Shown here: piece after piece, positions 1 through 4,598 of the stretch | How positions within the stretch are numbered: the first letter of the stretch is position 1 | Layout: each line of letters opens with the position of its first letter | Assembly: GCA_031269645.1 (NCBI GenBank) | Contig: JAISYW010000131.1 | Span: 1-5,519, forward strand | Source of the DNA: Holosporaceae bacterium | Lineage (GTDB): Bacteria > Pseudomonadota > Alphaproteobacteria > UBA3830 | Reading direction: 5' to 3' | Length of the DNA stretch: 5,519 nt | Position numbers and translations under genes: made by a program | The notes under the pieces: model-generated | Databases searched by the model: none | The model's input: the letters and a program-made list of their open reading frames with translations, nothing else | What the model was told of the DNA's origin: nothing

Positions 1-263
1 CTGTCTCTGAGATTCTTTCCTGGCTTAAACTTTACTGTTTTTGATGGCGAAACCTTAATCGCCTTGCCCGTCCGGAAGTTGCGACCAACTCTCGCTCCGC
101 GCTTCGCCACCGAAAACGTCCCGAAACCTATAAGAACAACGTCGTCTCCCTTAGACAGAATCTTCTCTACAACTTCCGTAAAAGATTTCAGAAAGTTCTC
201 GCTGTCTTTAACGGTCAATCCTGATTTATCTACTATCATACGTGTAATCTCTGCTTTGTTCAT
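1..263 (-). CDS. hup: HU-family nucleoid DNA-binding protein (3' end cut by window edge)
   Basis: This encodes a small dimeric histone-like protein that bends and compacts DNA in the nucleoid. The 87 visible codons start MNKAEITRMI and contain the HU core LIGFGTF (about residues 44-50), the beta-arm stretch GRNFRTGK (60-67) and the C-terminal FKPGK (79-83). HU proteins are usually about 90 residues, so only a few residues lie beyond the left edge. The ATG at 263-261 is preceded by a good ribosome binding site, GAGGAAG, at 273-267 on the minus strand. The family has an almost invariant proline at position 63 (RNP) that wedges between base pairs; here codon 75-77 gives Phe63. The lysine and arginine residues of the arm are kept. 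It looks more like HU than IHF, but a specialised HU/IHF paralogue is possible. Family call is firm; the exact subfamily is not. Confidence 0.93.
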   Translation of the reverse strand, partial: MNKAEITRMIVDKSGLTVKDSENFLKSFTEVVEKILSKGDDVVLIGFGTFSVAKRGARVGRNFRTGKAIKVSPSKTVKFKPGKNLRD

Positions 264-301
264 AGTCTTCCTCAATCTCTATACGTTAAGCTTATAACAC
301 G

Positions 302-329
302 ATATTAATGCTATACACTACAGCGAAAA
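302..329 (-). promoter_or_regulatory. Possible promoter of the HU gene
   Basis: Read on the minus strand, TTTTCG (329-324) and TAATAT (307-302) are separated by 16 bases. A start near 295 would leave a leader of about 30 bases with the ribosome binding site at its end. The -10 matches the sigma-70 consensus at 4 of 6 positions and the -35 at only 3 of 6, so this is a weak assignment in AT-rich DNA. Confidence 0.28.
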
Positions 330-332
330 CAT

Positions 333-357
333 AAGCCACTCAATCAGTGGGTCTTAG
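333..357. repeat. Short inverted repeat upstream of the HU gene
   Basis: CCACT (336-340) and AGTGG (346-350) form a 5-bp stem around the loop CAATC. AAG (333-335) and CTT (355-357?) could add three further pairs with a small bulge at 351-353. Read on the minus strand the stem is followed by CTTATGTTTT, which is only weakly T-rich. It could stop transcription coming from dedA before the HU promoter, or be a protein site beside that promoter. Neither is proven. Confidence 0.3.
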
Positions 358-433
358 TTTCATTGGTACATCGACTCAACCAAAGAATTCTCCGCATGAT
401 CAATCCTGAAAAAGATCGCAATATCGCAAATGA

Positions 434-562
434 GCCGCTTTATGGAAAATCAATGCAACGGAAAATACTAATAATCTGCGTCGATTATACAATAAATATC
501 CGCAAATATTGGAAAAACTAAAGGCCGAATACTACGCGTCTGTACCGCGGAATTCGTTTTAA
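434..562 (+). pseudogene. Possible decayed gene remnant, C-terminal fragment
   Basis: A frame opening after the stop at 431-433 runs for 42 codons to a TAA at 560-562 and has no start codon. Its product has a gene-like, charged helical composition (for example NNLRRLYNKYPQILEKLKAE, residues about 13-32). Two more open stretches lie just upstream in the other two plus frames: one at 361-396 reading HWYIDSTKEFSA, and one including 396-524 that begins MINPEKDRNIANEPLYGK. This pattern fits a coding sequence broken by frameshifts. The pattern E-x-T-N-N-L followed by K-Y-P and LK-x-x-Y faintly recalls the C-terminal tails of sulfatase-family enzymes, but that is only a resemblance. Chance open frames remain a serious alternative. 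Confidence 0.22.
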
Positions 563-636
563 CAATAATTTTCTCGGCAAATGACGTTAATATCTTCCAG
601 GTAGCAATTGGTAAGTTGTTCATATCTAAATCGGTT

Positions 637-1173
637 TTATTTTTTCTTATAAATAAAAAACAATAACGCGCCACATAACAGAATGAGCGCTGTTATTTGC
701 AAATATTCTACGCGTTCCTTGGCGATTTCAAGTAAATCAGCAAACGCATATCCTACACCGGCGACGCTAACAGACCAAATAAAGGCAGCGGGAACATTTA
801 AAATTGAAAATCTCAGCGGAGGAATTTTGGCCATCCCTATGATGATTGGGCTAATATTCCTAATTCCATAGACAAAACGAGACCCAAAAATAAAAACGGA
901 ACTGTATTTTTGCAAAAACTCGATTACTTTATGGGATTTTTTTTCTAATGTTCGATATTTTTTGAGCAGTCTTGCTCCATATATTCGGCCTACAAAAAAA
1001 AGACATTGTTCCGTTATTACAGTTCCTAAAAAAGCGAAAAATATCACCATTTGCAGGGACATTATTCCCCGTTTGCACAGAAAACCGGCGGTTAGTACGG
1101 CAATTTCTCCCTCTAGGCAGGCGCATATAAAAACCGCATAATACCCATAATTCTGAATAAAATGTTCAAACAA
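637..1173 (-). CDS. DedA-family (VTT domain) inner-membrane protein, YohD-like
   Basis: This is a polytopic inner-membrane protein of the DedA/VTT family. Members are implicated in flipping undecaprenyl phosphate or phospholipids and in envelope homeostasis; the substrate of this one is unknown. The 178 residues align from end to end with my recollection of E. coli YohD (about 190 residues). Visible are the N-terminal QNYGYYAV, the acidic CLEGE motif (Glu21 and Glu23), TEQ with Glu55 in the second conserved acidic position, and the signature GSRFVYGIR (97-105) with Arg99 and Arg105, followed by a Pro and Gly segment. Hydrophobic segments fall at about 12-34, 40-63, 106-118, 126-147 and 158-175, and the tail is KKK. 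The start is TTG at 1173-1171, chosen because it aligns with YohD and because GAAAGAG lies 5 bases upstream; the nearest ATG (1190-1188) is out of frame. It begins 24 bases after tRNA-Arg and is probably co-transcribed with it. An antisense overlap at its 3' end (468-674) is not believed to be a gene. Confidence 0.9.
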   Translation of the reverse strand: MFEHFIQNYGYYAVFICACLEGEIAVLTAGFLCKRGIMSLQMVIFFAFLGTVITEQCLFFVGRIYGARLLKKYRTLEKKSHKVIEFLQKYSSVFIFGSRFVYGIRNISPIIIGMAKIPPLRFSILNVPAAFIWSVSVAGVGYAFADLLEIAKERVEYLQITALILLCGALLFFIYKKK

Positions 1174-1197
1174 AGTTACTCTTTCGTCATCAAGATT

Positions 1198-1274
1198 TGG
1201 CGCGCCCGAGAGGAGTCGAACCCCTAGCCTTCAGATCCGTAGTCTGACGCTCTATCCAATTGAGCTACGAGCGC
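1198..1274 (-). tRNA. tRNA-Arg (anticodon ACG), CCA encoded
   Basis: A complete cloverleaf can be folded. The acceptor stem is GCGCTCG/CGGGCGC with one G-T pair; the D arm is GCTC...GAGC; the anticodon stem is TCAGA/TCTGA around the loop CTACGGA, with ACG at 1240-1238; the T arm is AGGGG-TTCGACT-CCTCT. The discriminator is G at 1201 and the 3' CCA is encoded at 1200-1198. ACG is the usual CGN-reading tRNA of bacteria, with A34 normally converted to inosine by TadA. It lies 17 bases after tRNA-Val and 24 bases before the dedA start codon, so RNase processing must free its 3' end from the mRNA. Confidence 0.97.
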
Positions 1275-1291
1275 GCAACACACCAACGCGG

Positions 1292-1363
1292 TGGGTGATG
1301 ACAGGTTCGAACTGCCGACCTCCTCGGTGTAAACGAGAAGCTCTACCACTGAGCTAATCACCC
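1292..1363 (-). tRNA. tRNA-Val (anticodon TAC), CCA not encoded
   Basis: The cloverleaf is complete: acceptor stem GGGTGAT/ATCACCC, D arm GCTC-AGTGGTA-GAGC, anticodon stem TCTCG/CGAGG around TTTACAC with TAC at 1331-1329, and T arm GGCAG-TTCGAAC-CTGTC with one G-T pair. The D loop is short, giving 72 bases. After discriminator A at 1292 the sequence is CCG rather than CCA, so the final A must come from trimming and the CCA-adding enzyme. It is the first gene of a tandem with tRNA-Arg and sits 12 bases behind a promoter-like sequence. Confidence 0.97.
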
Positions 1364-1375
1364 AGAAATAACGAA

Positions 1376-1404
1376 AAGATACATGAATTAATTAATCTAG
1401 GCAA
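1376..1404 (-). promoter_or_regulatory. Promoter of the tRNA-Val / tRNA-Arg / dedA unit
   Basis: On the minus strand TTGCCT (1404-1399) and TATCTT (1381-1376) are spaced by exactly 17 bases, a good sigma-70 arrangement. The -10 ends 12 bases before the 5' end of tRNA-Val, which leaves a leader of about 5 bases for RNase P to remove. No other convincing promoter lies between here and dedA, so this may also drive dedA. Confidence 0.6.
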
Positions 1405-1576
1405 TAGAAGAGAAAATCTCCATAAAACGCAAAGATTATGCTTAAAACGTACTATTTCGATCTTTTTTAGTCAAAATTACCACTAGGGGATTCTCAAATG
1501 TTGTATGTTTGTTGCAAATTTTCTGAAAAACGTTTGGTTTCAAAAAAATCACTAATTTTTGCTTGATTATGAATAA

Positions 1577-1594
1577 GGAAAAGATTAATTTTCC
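1577..1594. terminator. Weak hairpin behind tRNA-Glu, possible terminator
   Basis: GGAAAA (1577-1582) and TTTTCC (1589-1594) form a perfect 6-bp stem around a 6-base loop, 19 bases past the 3' end of tRNA-Glu on the minus strand. It is followed by TTATTC and not by a clear T run; a run of seven T appears only about 30 bases further on. It is the best candidate end for the tRNA-Glu transcript, but it is weak. Confidence 0.25.
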
Positions 1595-1613
1595 ACGCGT
1601 ATAAATAAATTCT

Positions 1614-1689
1614 TGGCGTCCCCTAGGGAATTCGAATCCCTGTTGCCGCCGTGAGAGGGCGGTGTCCTAGACCTCTAGACGAAGGGGAC
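1614..1689 (-). tRNA. tRNA-Glu (anticodon CTC), CCA encoded
   Basis: The cloverleaf is complete: acceptor GTCCCCT/AGGGGAC, D arm GTCT-AGAGGTCTA-GGAC, anticodon stem CCGCC/GGCGG around CTCTCAC with CTC at 1655-1653, and T arm AGGGA-TTCGAAT-TCCCT. The discriminator is G at 1617, and CCA is encoded at 1616-1614. The glutamyl-tRNA synthetase identity elements known from E. coli are present: U11-A24, U13-G22, A46 and a four-base variable loop lacking position 47. The C34 anticodon reads only GAG, so a tRNA-Glu(TTC) must exist elsewhere to read GAA. It is transcribed alone, with its own promoter-like sequence upstream. Confidence 0.97.
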
Positions 1690-1705
1690 AAAAGCGATGT
1701 TCACA

Positions 1706-1734
1706 ATACTACAATAACAGCTATACCGAATCAA
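1706..1734 (-). promoter_or_regulatory. Promoter of tRNA-Glu
   Basis: On the minus strand TTGATT (1734-1729) and TAGTAT (1711-1706) are 17 bases apart, and the -10 ends 16 bases before the tRNA 5' end. Both boxes match the sigma-70 consensus at four positions. The placement relative to a certain tRNA gene makes it credible. Confidence 0.5.
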
Positions 1735-1772
1735 GGCGCTAGTAATTTAGGAAAAACCATAAATTAGTGCCG

Positions 1773-1790
1773 AGATAATAGACGTTATCT
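1773..1790. repeat. Inverted repeat downstream of comM
   Basis: AGATAA (1773-1778) and TTATCT (1785-1790) pair perfectly around the loop TAGACG, about 41 bases past the comM stop. No T run follows on the minus strand (TCGGCACTAA comes next), so it is a poor intrinsic terminator. It could mark the mRNA end or be chance. Confidence 0.25.
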
Positions 1791-1831
1791 TACTTGCGAT
1801 ATCATTGGCGTGCTATATCACTGGCAGATAA

Positions 1832-3337
1832 CTATACGATTCTTCTGTAGCTTAAAGCTTCGGATACATGCTCGATTTCTATGGAGTCTGATTTCGAAAT
1901 ATCTGCAAGAGTTCTAGCAAGCTTTACGACTCTATAATATCCTCGAGCAGAAATTTTCGCTTTTTCAACGCATTTGTAGAGTATTTGTTTGGCAGCGTCG
2001 TTAAGATATTGCTCTAATTCATGTCCGTTTGCTTCAGAATTTGTTTTGAAAGCGCAATGCTTATAACGATCACTTTGTATTTCTCTTGCGTCAATTACTC
2101 GCTTTCTAATTGAAGCAGATTGTTCAATATCGTTTTTATTCTGCGCGAAATCGGCGATTTTAACGTCAGGAACGTCAACAAATATATCTATTCTATCCAA
2201 CAGCGGTCCGGAAATTTTTCTTAAATAATCTTTTCCGCATTTTGGAGCTAAATTACATTCTTTTTCCGCATTTCCGAGATAGCCGCAGCGACATGGATTC
2301 ATTGCGGCAACCAATTGAATGCGCGCCGGATAGGTTACGTGACTATTGGCCCGCGCAATTGTGATATTGCCAATTTCTAATGGTTGTCGCAAAGCTTCTA
2401 AAGTAGCACGAGAAAATTCCGGCAACTCGTCCAAAAACAATACACCTCTGTGAGCGAGGGAAATTTCTCCAGGTTTTGCATTTACTCCTCCGCCTACTAA
2501 CGCCACTAATGAAGCTGAATGATGAGGCGCTCTATAAGGTCTTTCGGTAATGAGACCTACTTCGCTCATTTGGCCGGCTAAACTATGGATCATTGTCGCT
2601 TCAAGAGCCTCTTCCGACGTGATTGGAGGTAAAATGCCAGGAATTCTCGCAGCAAGCAATGATTTCCCGACCCCAGGAGGACCAAGCATAAGTATATTAT
2701 GACTGCCGGCAGCTGCGATCTCCATAGCTCTTTTGGCCACTATTTGTCCTTTAATATCACTAAAGCAGCCGTAATCCGACGACTTAACTGTGTGTTCTGA
2801 ATTTTTAACTGTAACTTTCGATAAAATTTGTTCTCCTTTAAAGTGATTTATCAATGACAGTAGACTTTTAGGAGCCAGAATAGCATTTTCTCCTGCCCAA
2901 ACTGCTTCTTGCGCCTGTTCTTCCGGACATATTAGAATTTTATTCTGAGATTTTGCCCAGATGGCGGCCGGCAGAATTCCAGGTACTTTAGTAAGGATTC
3001 CATTGAGCGATAATTCTCCCAAAGCAATCACATTTTCCACGTCTTCCTGCTGAATAACATCCATTGCCGCCAAAAGAGCCAACGCTATTGGCAAATCGTA
3101 GTGACTTCCTTCTTTTTGTACATCTGCCGGAGCTAAATTAACTGTAATCCTTCTGGCCGGAAGAGCAATCCCCATTGAATAAAGACATGCTCTAATTCTT
3201 TCGCGCGACTCGGCAACAGTTTTATCCGGCAATCCTACAACAGTAAAAGCGGGAAGACCGCTTAACATTTGAATTTGAACGTCAATTTCTATCGTAGAAA
3301 TTCCAAGAAACGAAACTGTTTTTACATTTGAGCTCAC
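1832..3337 (-). CDS. comM: YifB/ComM family Mg-chelatase-like AAA+ ATPase
   Basis: This is a cytoplasmic hexameric AAA+ ATPase. In transformable bacteria ComM is a helicase that extends integration of incoming single strands by branch migration; the homologue is also present in many bacteria not known to be transformable. The 501 residues match the usual length (about 506). The order is an N-terminal ChlI-like domain (about 1-170, with LPAFTVVGLPDKTVAESRER at 28-47 and NLAPADVQKEGSHYDLP at 67-83), the AAA+ core with Walker A GPPGVGKS (219-226), Walker B VLFLDE (299-304), the sensor segment AAMNP (344-348) and GPLLDRID (377-384), and a C-terminal Mg_chelatase_C domain with SARGYYRVVKLARTLAD (about 463-479). 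Cys349, Cys351, Cys361 and Cys367 form a CRCG...C...C cluster that is typical of many non-enteric YifB proteins and absent from E. coli ComM. The start is GTG (3337-3335), overlapping the TGA of the upstream lipoprotein gene as GTGA. It has no strong ribosome binding site, so translation is probably coupled. All catalytic motifs are intact. Confidence 0.96.
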   Translation of the reverse strand: MSSNVKTVSFLGISTIEIDVQIQMLSGLPAFTVVGLPDKTVAESRERIRACLYSMGIALPARRITVNLAPADVQKEGSHYDLPIALALLAAMDVIQQEDVENVIALGELSLNGILTKVPGILPAAIWAKSQNKILICPEEQAQEAVWAGENAILAPKSLLSLINHFKGEQILSKVTVKNSEHTVKSSDYGCFSDIKGQIVAKRAMEIAAAGSHNILMLGPPGVGKSLLAARIPGILPPITSEEALEATMIHSLAGQMSEVGLITERPYRAPHHSASLVALVGGGVNAKPGEISLAHRGVLFLDELPEFSRATLEALRQPLEIGNITIARANSHVTYPARIQLVAAMNPCRCGYLGNAEKECNLAPKCGKDYLRKISGPLLDRIDIFVDVPDVKIADFAQNKNDIEQSASIRKRVIDAREIQSDRYKHCAFKTNSEANGHELEQYLNDAAKQILYKCVEKAKISARGYYRVVKLARTLADISKSDSIEIEHVSEALSYRRIV

Positions 3338-3936
3338 TTGTCGTCGCCGCTTTTATTTTTATTTAATTTTATATAGGCGACTACTTTTTCTACCCCAGAT
3401 GTTGTTCTTGCATGATTTATTACGACGTCTCTTTCATATTTGGATTGAGCGATTCCGCAAATGTAAACAATTCCTTTAACCGTCGTTACGTCGAAATTTA
3501 ACGAATGAACATTTCCGTCAAACGATAAAGACGATTTGATTCGCGAAGTTATGCTGGAATCGAGCGCAAGATCTGAGGCATCAGGCATGTCTTGTATTTT
3601 TATTTCATCATATATATCATCATTGCAACCTTTAATATCTTTAATTATCTGGAGAGCTTTTTCGCGTTGGAACTCGTCGTTCATATACCCAATTACAACG
3701 ACAATTCCATGCTTAAGCGCCAATTCAACCCTATCGAAAAGATCTTTATCTTTTTCAAATAAAGCATGATTTATTTTGGCCTGTAATTCTGTATCAGAAA
3801 GACTACCGGAAATACCTTCTTGATTACGAATGGCGGTTGTTCCAGCAACGGCGCCGCCACCGATAATCCAAGTAACCGGATCGCAAGCGGAGCATAATAG
3901 CAAAGATAACAAAAAACACCAGTGCGGCAATTGCAT
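3334..3936 (-). CDS. dolP: DolP/YraP-like lipoprotein with two BON domains
   Basis: This is a predicted secreted lipoprotein. DolP of E. coli binds anionic phospholipids at the outer membrane and supports envelope integrity and BAM function. From the ATG at 3936 it has 200 residues: a hydrophobic signal segment (7-17), a lipobox CSAC with the lipidated Cys18, a Gly/Ala-rich linker (GGGAVAGTTAIRNQ, about 27-40), BON1 at about 48-113 and BON2 at about 123-193. This matches the length and layout of DolP (191 residues). The ATG is supported by GAGG six bases upstream. A TTG at 3948 would add MRYR; it has a poor ribosome binding site but would supply the positive charges a signal peptide normally has, so the start is not settled. 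Asp19, directly after the lipidated Cys, is an inner-membrane retention signal in E. coli; whether that rule holds here is unknown. The stop overlaps the comM start by 4 bases, so the two form an operon. Confidence 0.85.
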   Translation of the reverse strand: MQLPHWCFLLSLLLCSACDPVTWIIGGGAVAGTTAIRNQEGISGSLSDTELQAKINHALFEKDKDLFDRVELALKHGIVVVIGYMNDEFQREKALQIIKDIKGCNDDIYDEIKIQDMPDASDLALDSSITSRIKSSLSFDGNVHSLNFDVTTVKGIVYICGIAQSKYERDVVINHARTTSGVEKVVAYIKLNKNKSGDDK

Positions 3937-3990
3937 CCTATACCTCAAACCTAAGAGAATATATGTTGAATAGTAACATCTTCATATACA

Positions 3991-4004
3991 AATCGCTAGC
4001 GATT
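3991..4004. repeat. Perfect 14-base palindrome, possible operator
   Basis: AATCGCTAGCGATT is self-complementary over its full length and lies 55 bases upstream of the dolP start. It immediately adjoins, and overlaps by one base, a possible -10 box, so its centre falls near the predicted transcription start. This would suit a dimeric repressor. Alternatively it folds as a 5-bp stem with a CTAG loop and ends the upstream lipoprotein transcript, but only a short TT follows it on the minus strand. Confidence 0.4.
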
Positions 4005-4032
4005 AAATAACCAACCGGAAAATATTTGTCGG
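4004..4032 (-). promoter_or_regulatory. Possible promoter of dolP-comM
   Basis: On the minus strand CCGACA (4032-4027) and TATTTA (4009-4004) are spaced by 17 bases. The -35 matches the consensus at 4 of 6 positions, the -10 at 3 of 6. A start near 3997 would place the perfect palindrome across +1. Other AT-rich boxes closer to the gene (for example TATATT near 3955-3965) cannot be excluded. Confidence 0.28.
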
Positions 4033-4124
4033 ATGTTGATCTTGAAATTGCTTCGAGTAGGTAATGATATGTAGATACATTAATTCAAAATTACCAAATT
4101 TTAAAATTTATTTATAATCCTAAA

Positions 4125-4481
4125 CTAAAAACAACCAAACAATTTAGTCCTAATGCTTTGCAAAGTGGGACAAACGCAATTTCTATGTTTTACAAGCTCC
4201 ATTACGTCGTGCAAAGATTCGTCTATGGTATTATTTCCATACATTAGGACATCTGTATAGGAATCAAATTTATTCGCCTGATCGATCATACCGGCGTTTT
4301 TTAGTCGTCTAGAAATTGCTCTTGTTTCGGAAATTAAAGTCGACACGTCTTCGGTGCTATCTCCTACAAAATGTTTGCGGAGTTTGTCTGCGTGCCTGGA
4401 GGCGATATCGTCAATGTTTTGTCCTCTGTTGCAGCAAGCAAACAGGATAAGACACCAGAAAAGATATATTTTTTTGTCCAT
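4125..4481 (-). CDS. Small cysteine-containing lipoprotein, unknown function
   Basis: I do not recognise this 118-residue protein. It starts MDKKIYLFWC with a positive n-region (Lys3, Lys4), a hydrophobic segment (5-15) and a lipobox-like LFAC with a candidate lipidated Cys16, followed by a second Cys17; Phe at the -2 position is slightly unusual. The mature part (about 18-118) is polar and predicted to be largely helical, with segments at about 21-39, 44-63, 65-80 and 86-99. It ends in a cysteine-containing tail: Cys102 and Cys104 as a C-x-C, and Cys117 as the penultimate residue. Disulfides in the periplasm are likely if it is exported. The ATG at 4481-4479 is preceded by a good ribosome binding site, GGGAG, 5 bases upstream, which supports a real gene. 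It lies about 117 bases after trmD, on the same strand, in the place where rplS usually sits. No enzyme motif is visible. Confidence 0.75.
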   Translation of the reverse strand: MDKKIYLFWCLILFACCNRGQNIDDIASRHADKLRKHFVGDSTEDVSTLISETRAISRRLKNAGMIDQANKFDSYTDVLMYGNNTIDESLHDVMELVKHRNCVCPTLQSIRTKLFGCF

Positions 4482-4535
4482 AAACGCTCCCGATATGGTA
4501 TTTTATGGTTTTACAGCAAAAATATTTATAAATTG

Positions 4536-4555
4536 CTAAATTTGAGATTATTTAG
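4536..4555. repeat. AT-rich hairpin between trmD and the small lipoprotein gene
   Basis: CTAAAT (4536-4541) and ATTTAG (4550-4555) form a 6-bp stem with an 8-base loop. On the minus strand it is followed by CAATTTATAAATATTTTT, so it could be a weak stop for the rimM-trmD transcript. Low GC in the stem keeps confidence low. Confidence 0.22.
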
Positions 4556-4580
4556 AAAATGTAATTAGACTTTATACATA

Positions 4581-4586
4581 ATTATA
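4581..4586 (-). promoter_or_regulatory. Consensus -10 box, possible promoter of the small lipoprotein gene
   Basis: A perfect TATAAT occurs on the minus strand 13 bases after the trmD stop. The bases where a -35 is expected (TACATT or ATACAT) are poor. If used, it would give a leader of about 90 bases before the lipoprotein ATG. Such boxes arise easily by chance in AT-rich DNA. Confidence 0.25.
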
Positions 4587-4598
4587 AGACTATAACAG

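Larger units (their letters stand above)
264..636. other. Gene-poor region between HU and dedA
   Basis: These 373 bases contain no intact gene that I can support. They hold the HU ribosome binding site and possible promoter, the inverted repeat at about 333-357, and several short plus-strand reading frames that look like the remains of a coding sequence (described separately at 434-562). I saw no tRNA, no tandem repeat and no convincing intrinsic terminator behind dedA. Confidence 0.5.

Noticed and set aside
64..297. Plus-strand open frame of 77 codons at the left end.
   Set aside because: It is antisense to the HU gene, whose protein motifs and ribosome binding site are clear.
396..524. A 41-codon plus-strand frame starting MINPEKDRN.
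   Set aside because: It has an ATG but no ribosome binding site and is short. I treat it only as part of the possible remnant at 361-562, not as a gene.
468..674. Minus-strand open frame of 68 codons after dedA.
   Set aside because: It overlaps the dedA 3' end in another frame; neither its start nor the inner ATG at 623 has a ribosome binding site, and the product resembles nothing I know.
683..1126. Open frames at 683-871 (plus) and 929-1126 (minus) inside dedA.
   Set aside because: They are other-frame shadows of a well-supported membrane protein gene.
1799..1825. Near-identical direct copies ATATCATTGGC and ATATCACTGGC, 16 bases apart, just past the comM stop.
   Set aside because: Only two imperfect copies are present, with no further units, so this is neither a repeat array nor a supported site.
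3536..3769. Plus-strand open frame inside the BON lipoprotein gene.
   Set aside because: It is antisense to conserved BON domains, and its serine-rich composition is typical of a shadow frame.
4003..4080. A 25-codon minus-strand frame starting MYLHIITYSK upstream of dolP.
   Set aside because: It has no ribosome binding site and a length expected by chance; it overlaps the predicted promoter.
1471..4096. A 12-base exact repeat, TCAAAATTACCA, at 1471-1482 and 4085-4096, both in spacers.
   Set aside because: One such repeat is about what chance gives in an AT-rich window of this size, and the flanks do not match.
4096..4109. Palindrome AAATTTTAAAATTT behind the small lipoprotein gene.
   Set aside because: It consists only of A and T, which makes symmetry likely by chance and gives a stem too weak for a terminator.
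4354..4568. Two overlapping plus-strand frames over the small lipoprotein gene.
   Set aside because: They run antisense to a gene with a good ribosome binding site and lipoprotein signal, and have no features of their own.
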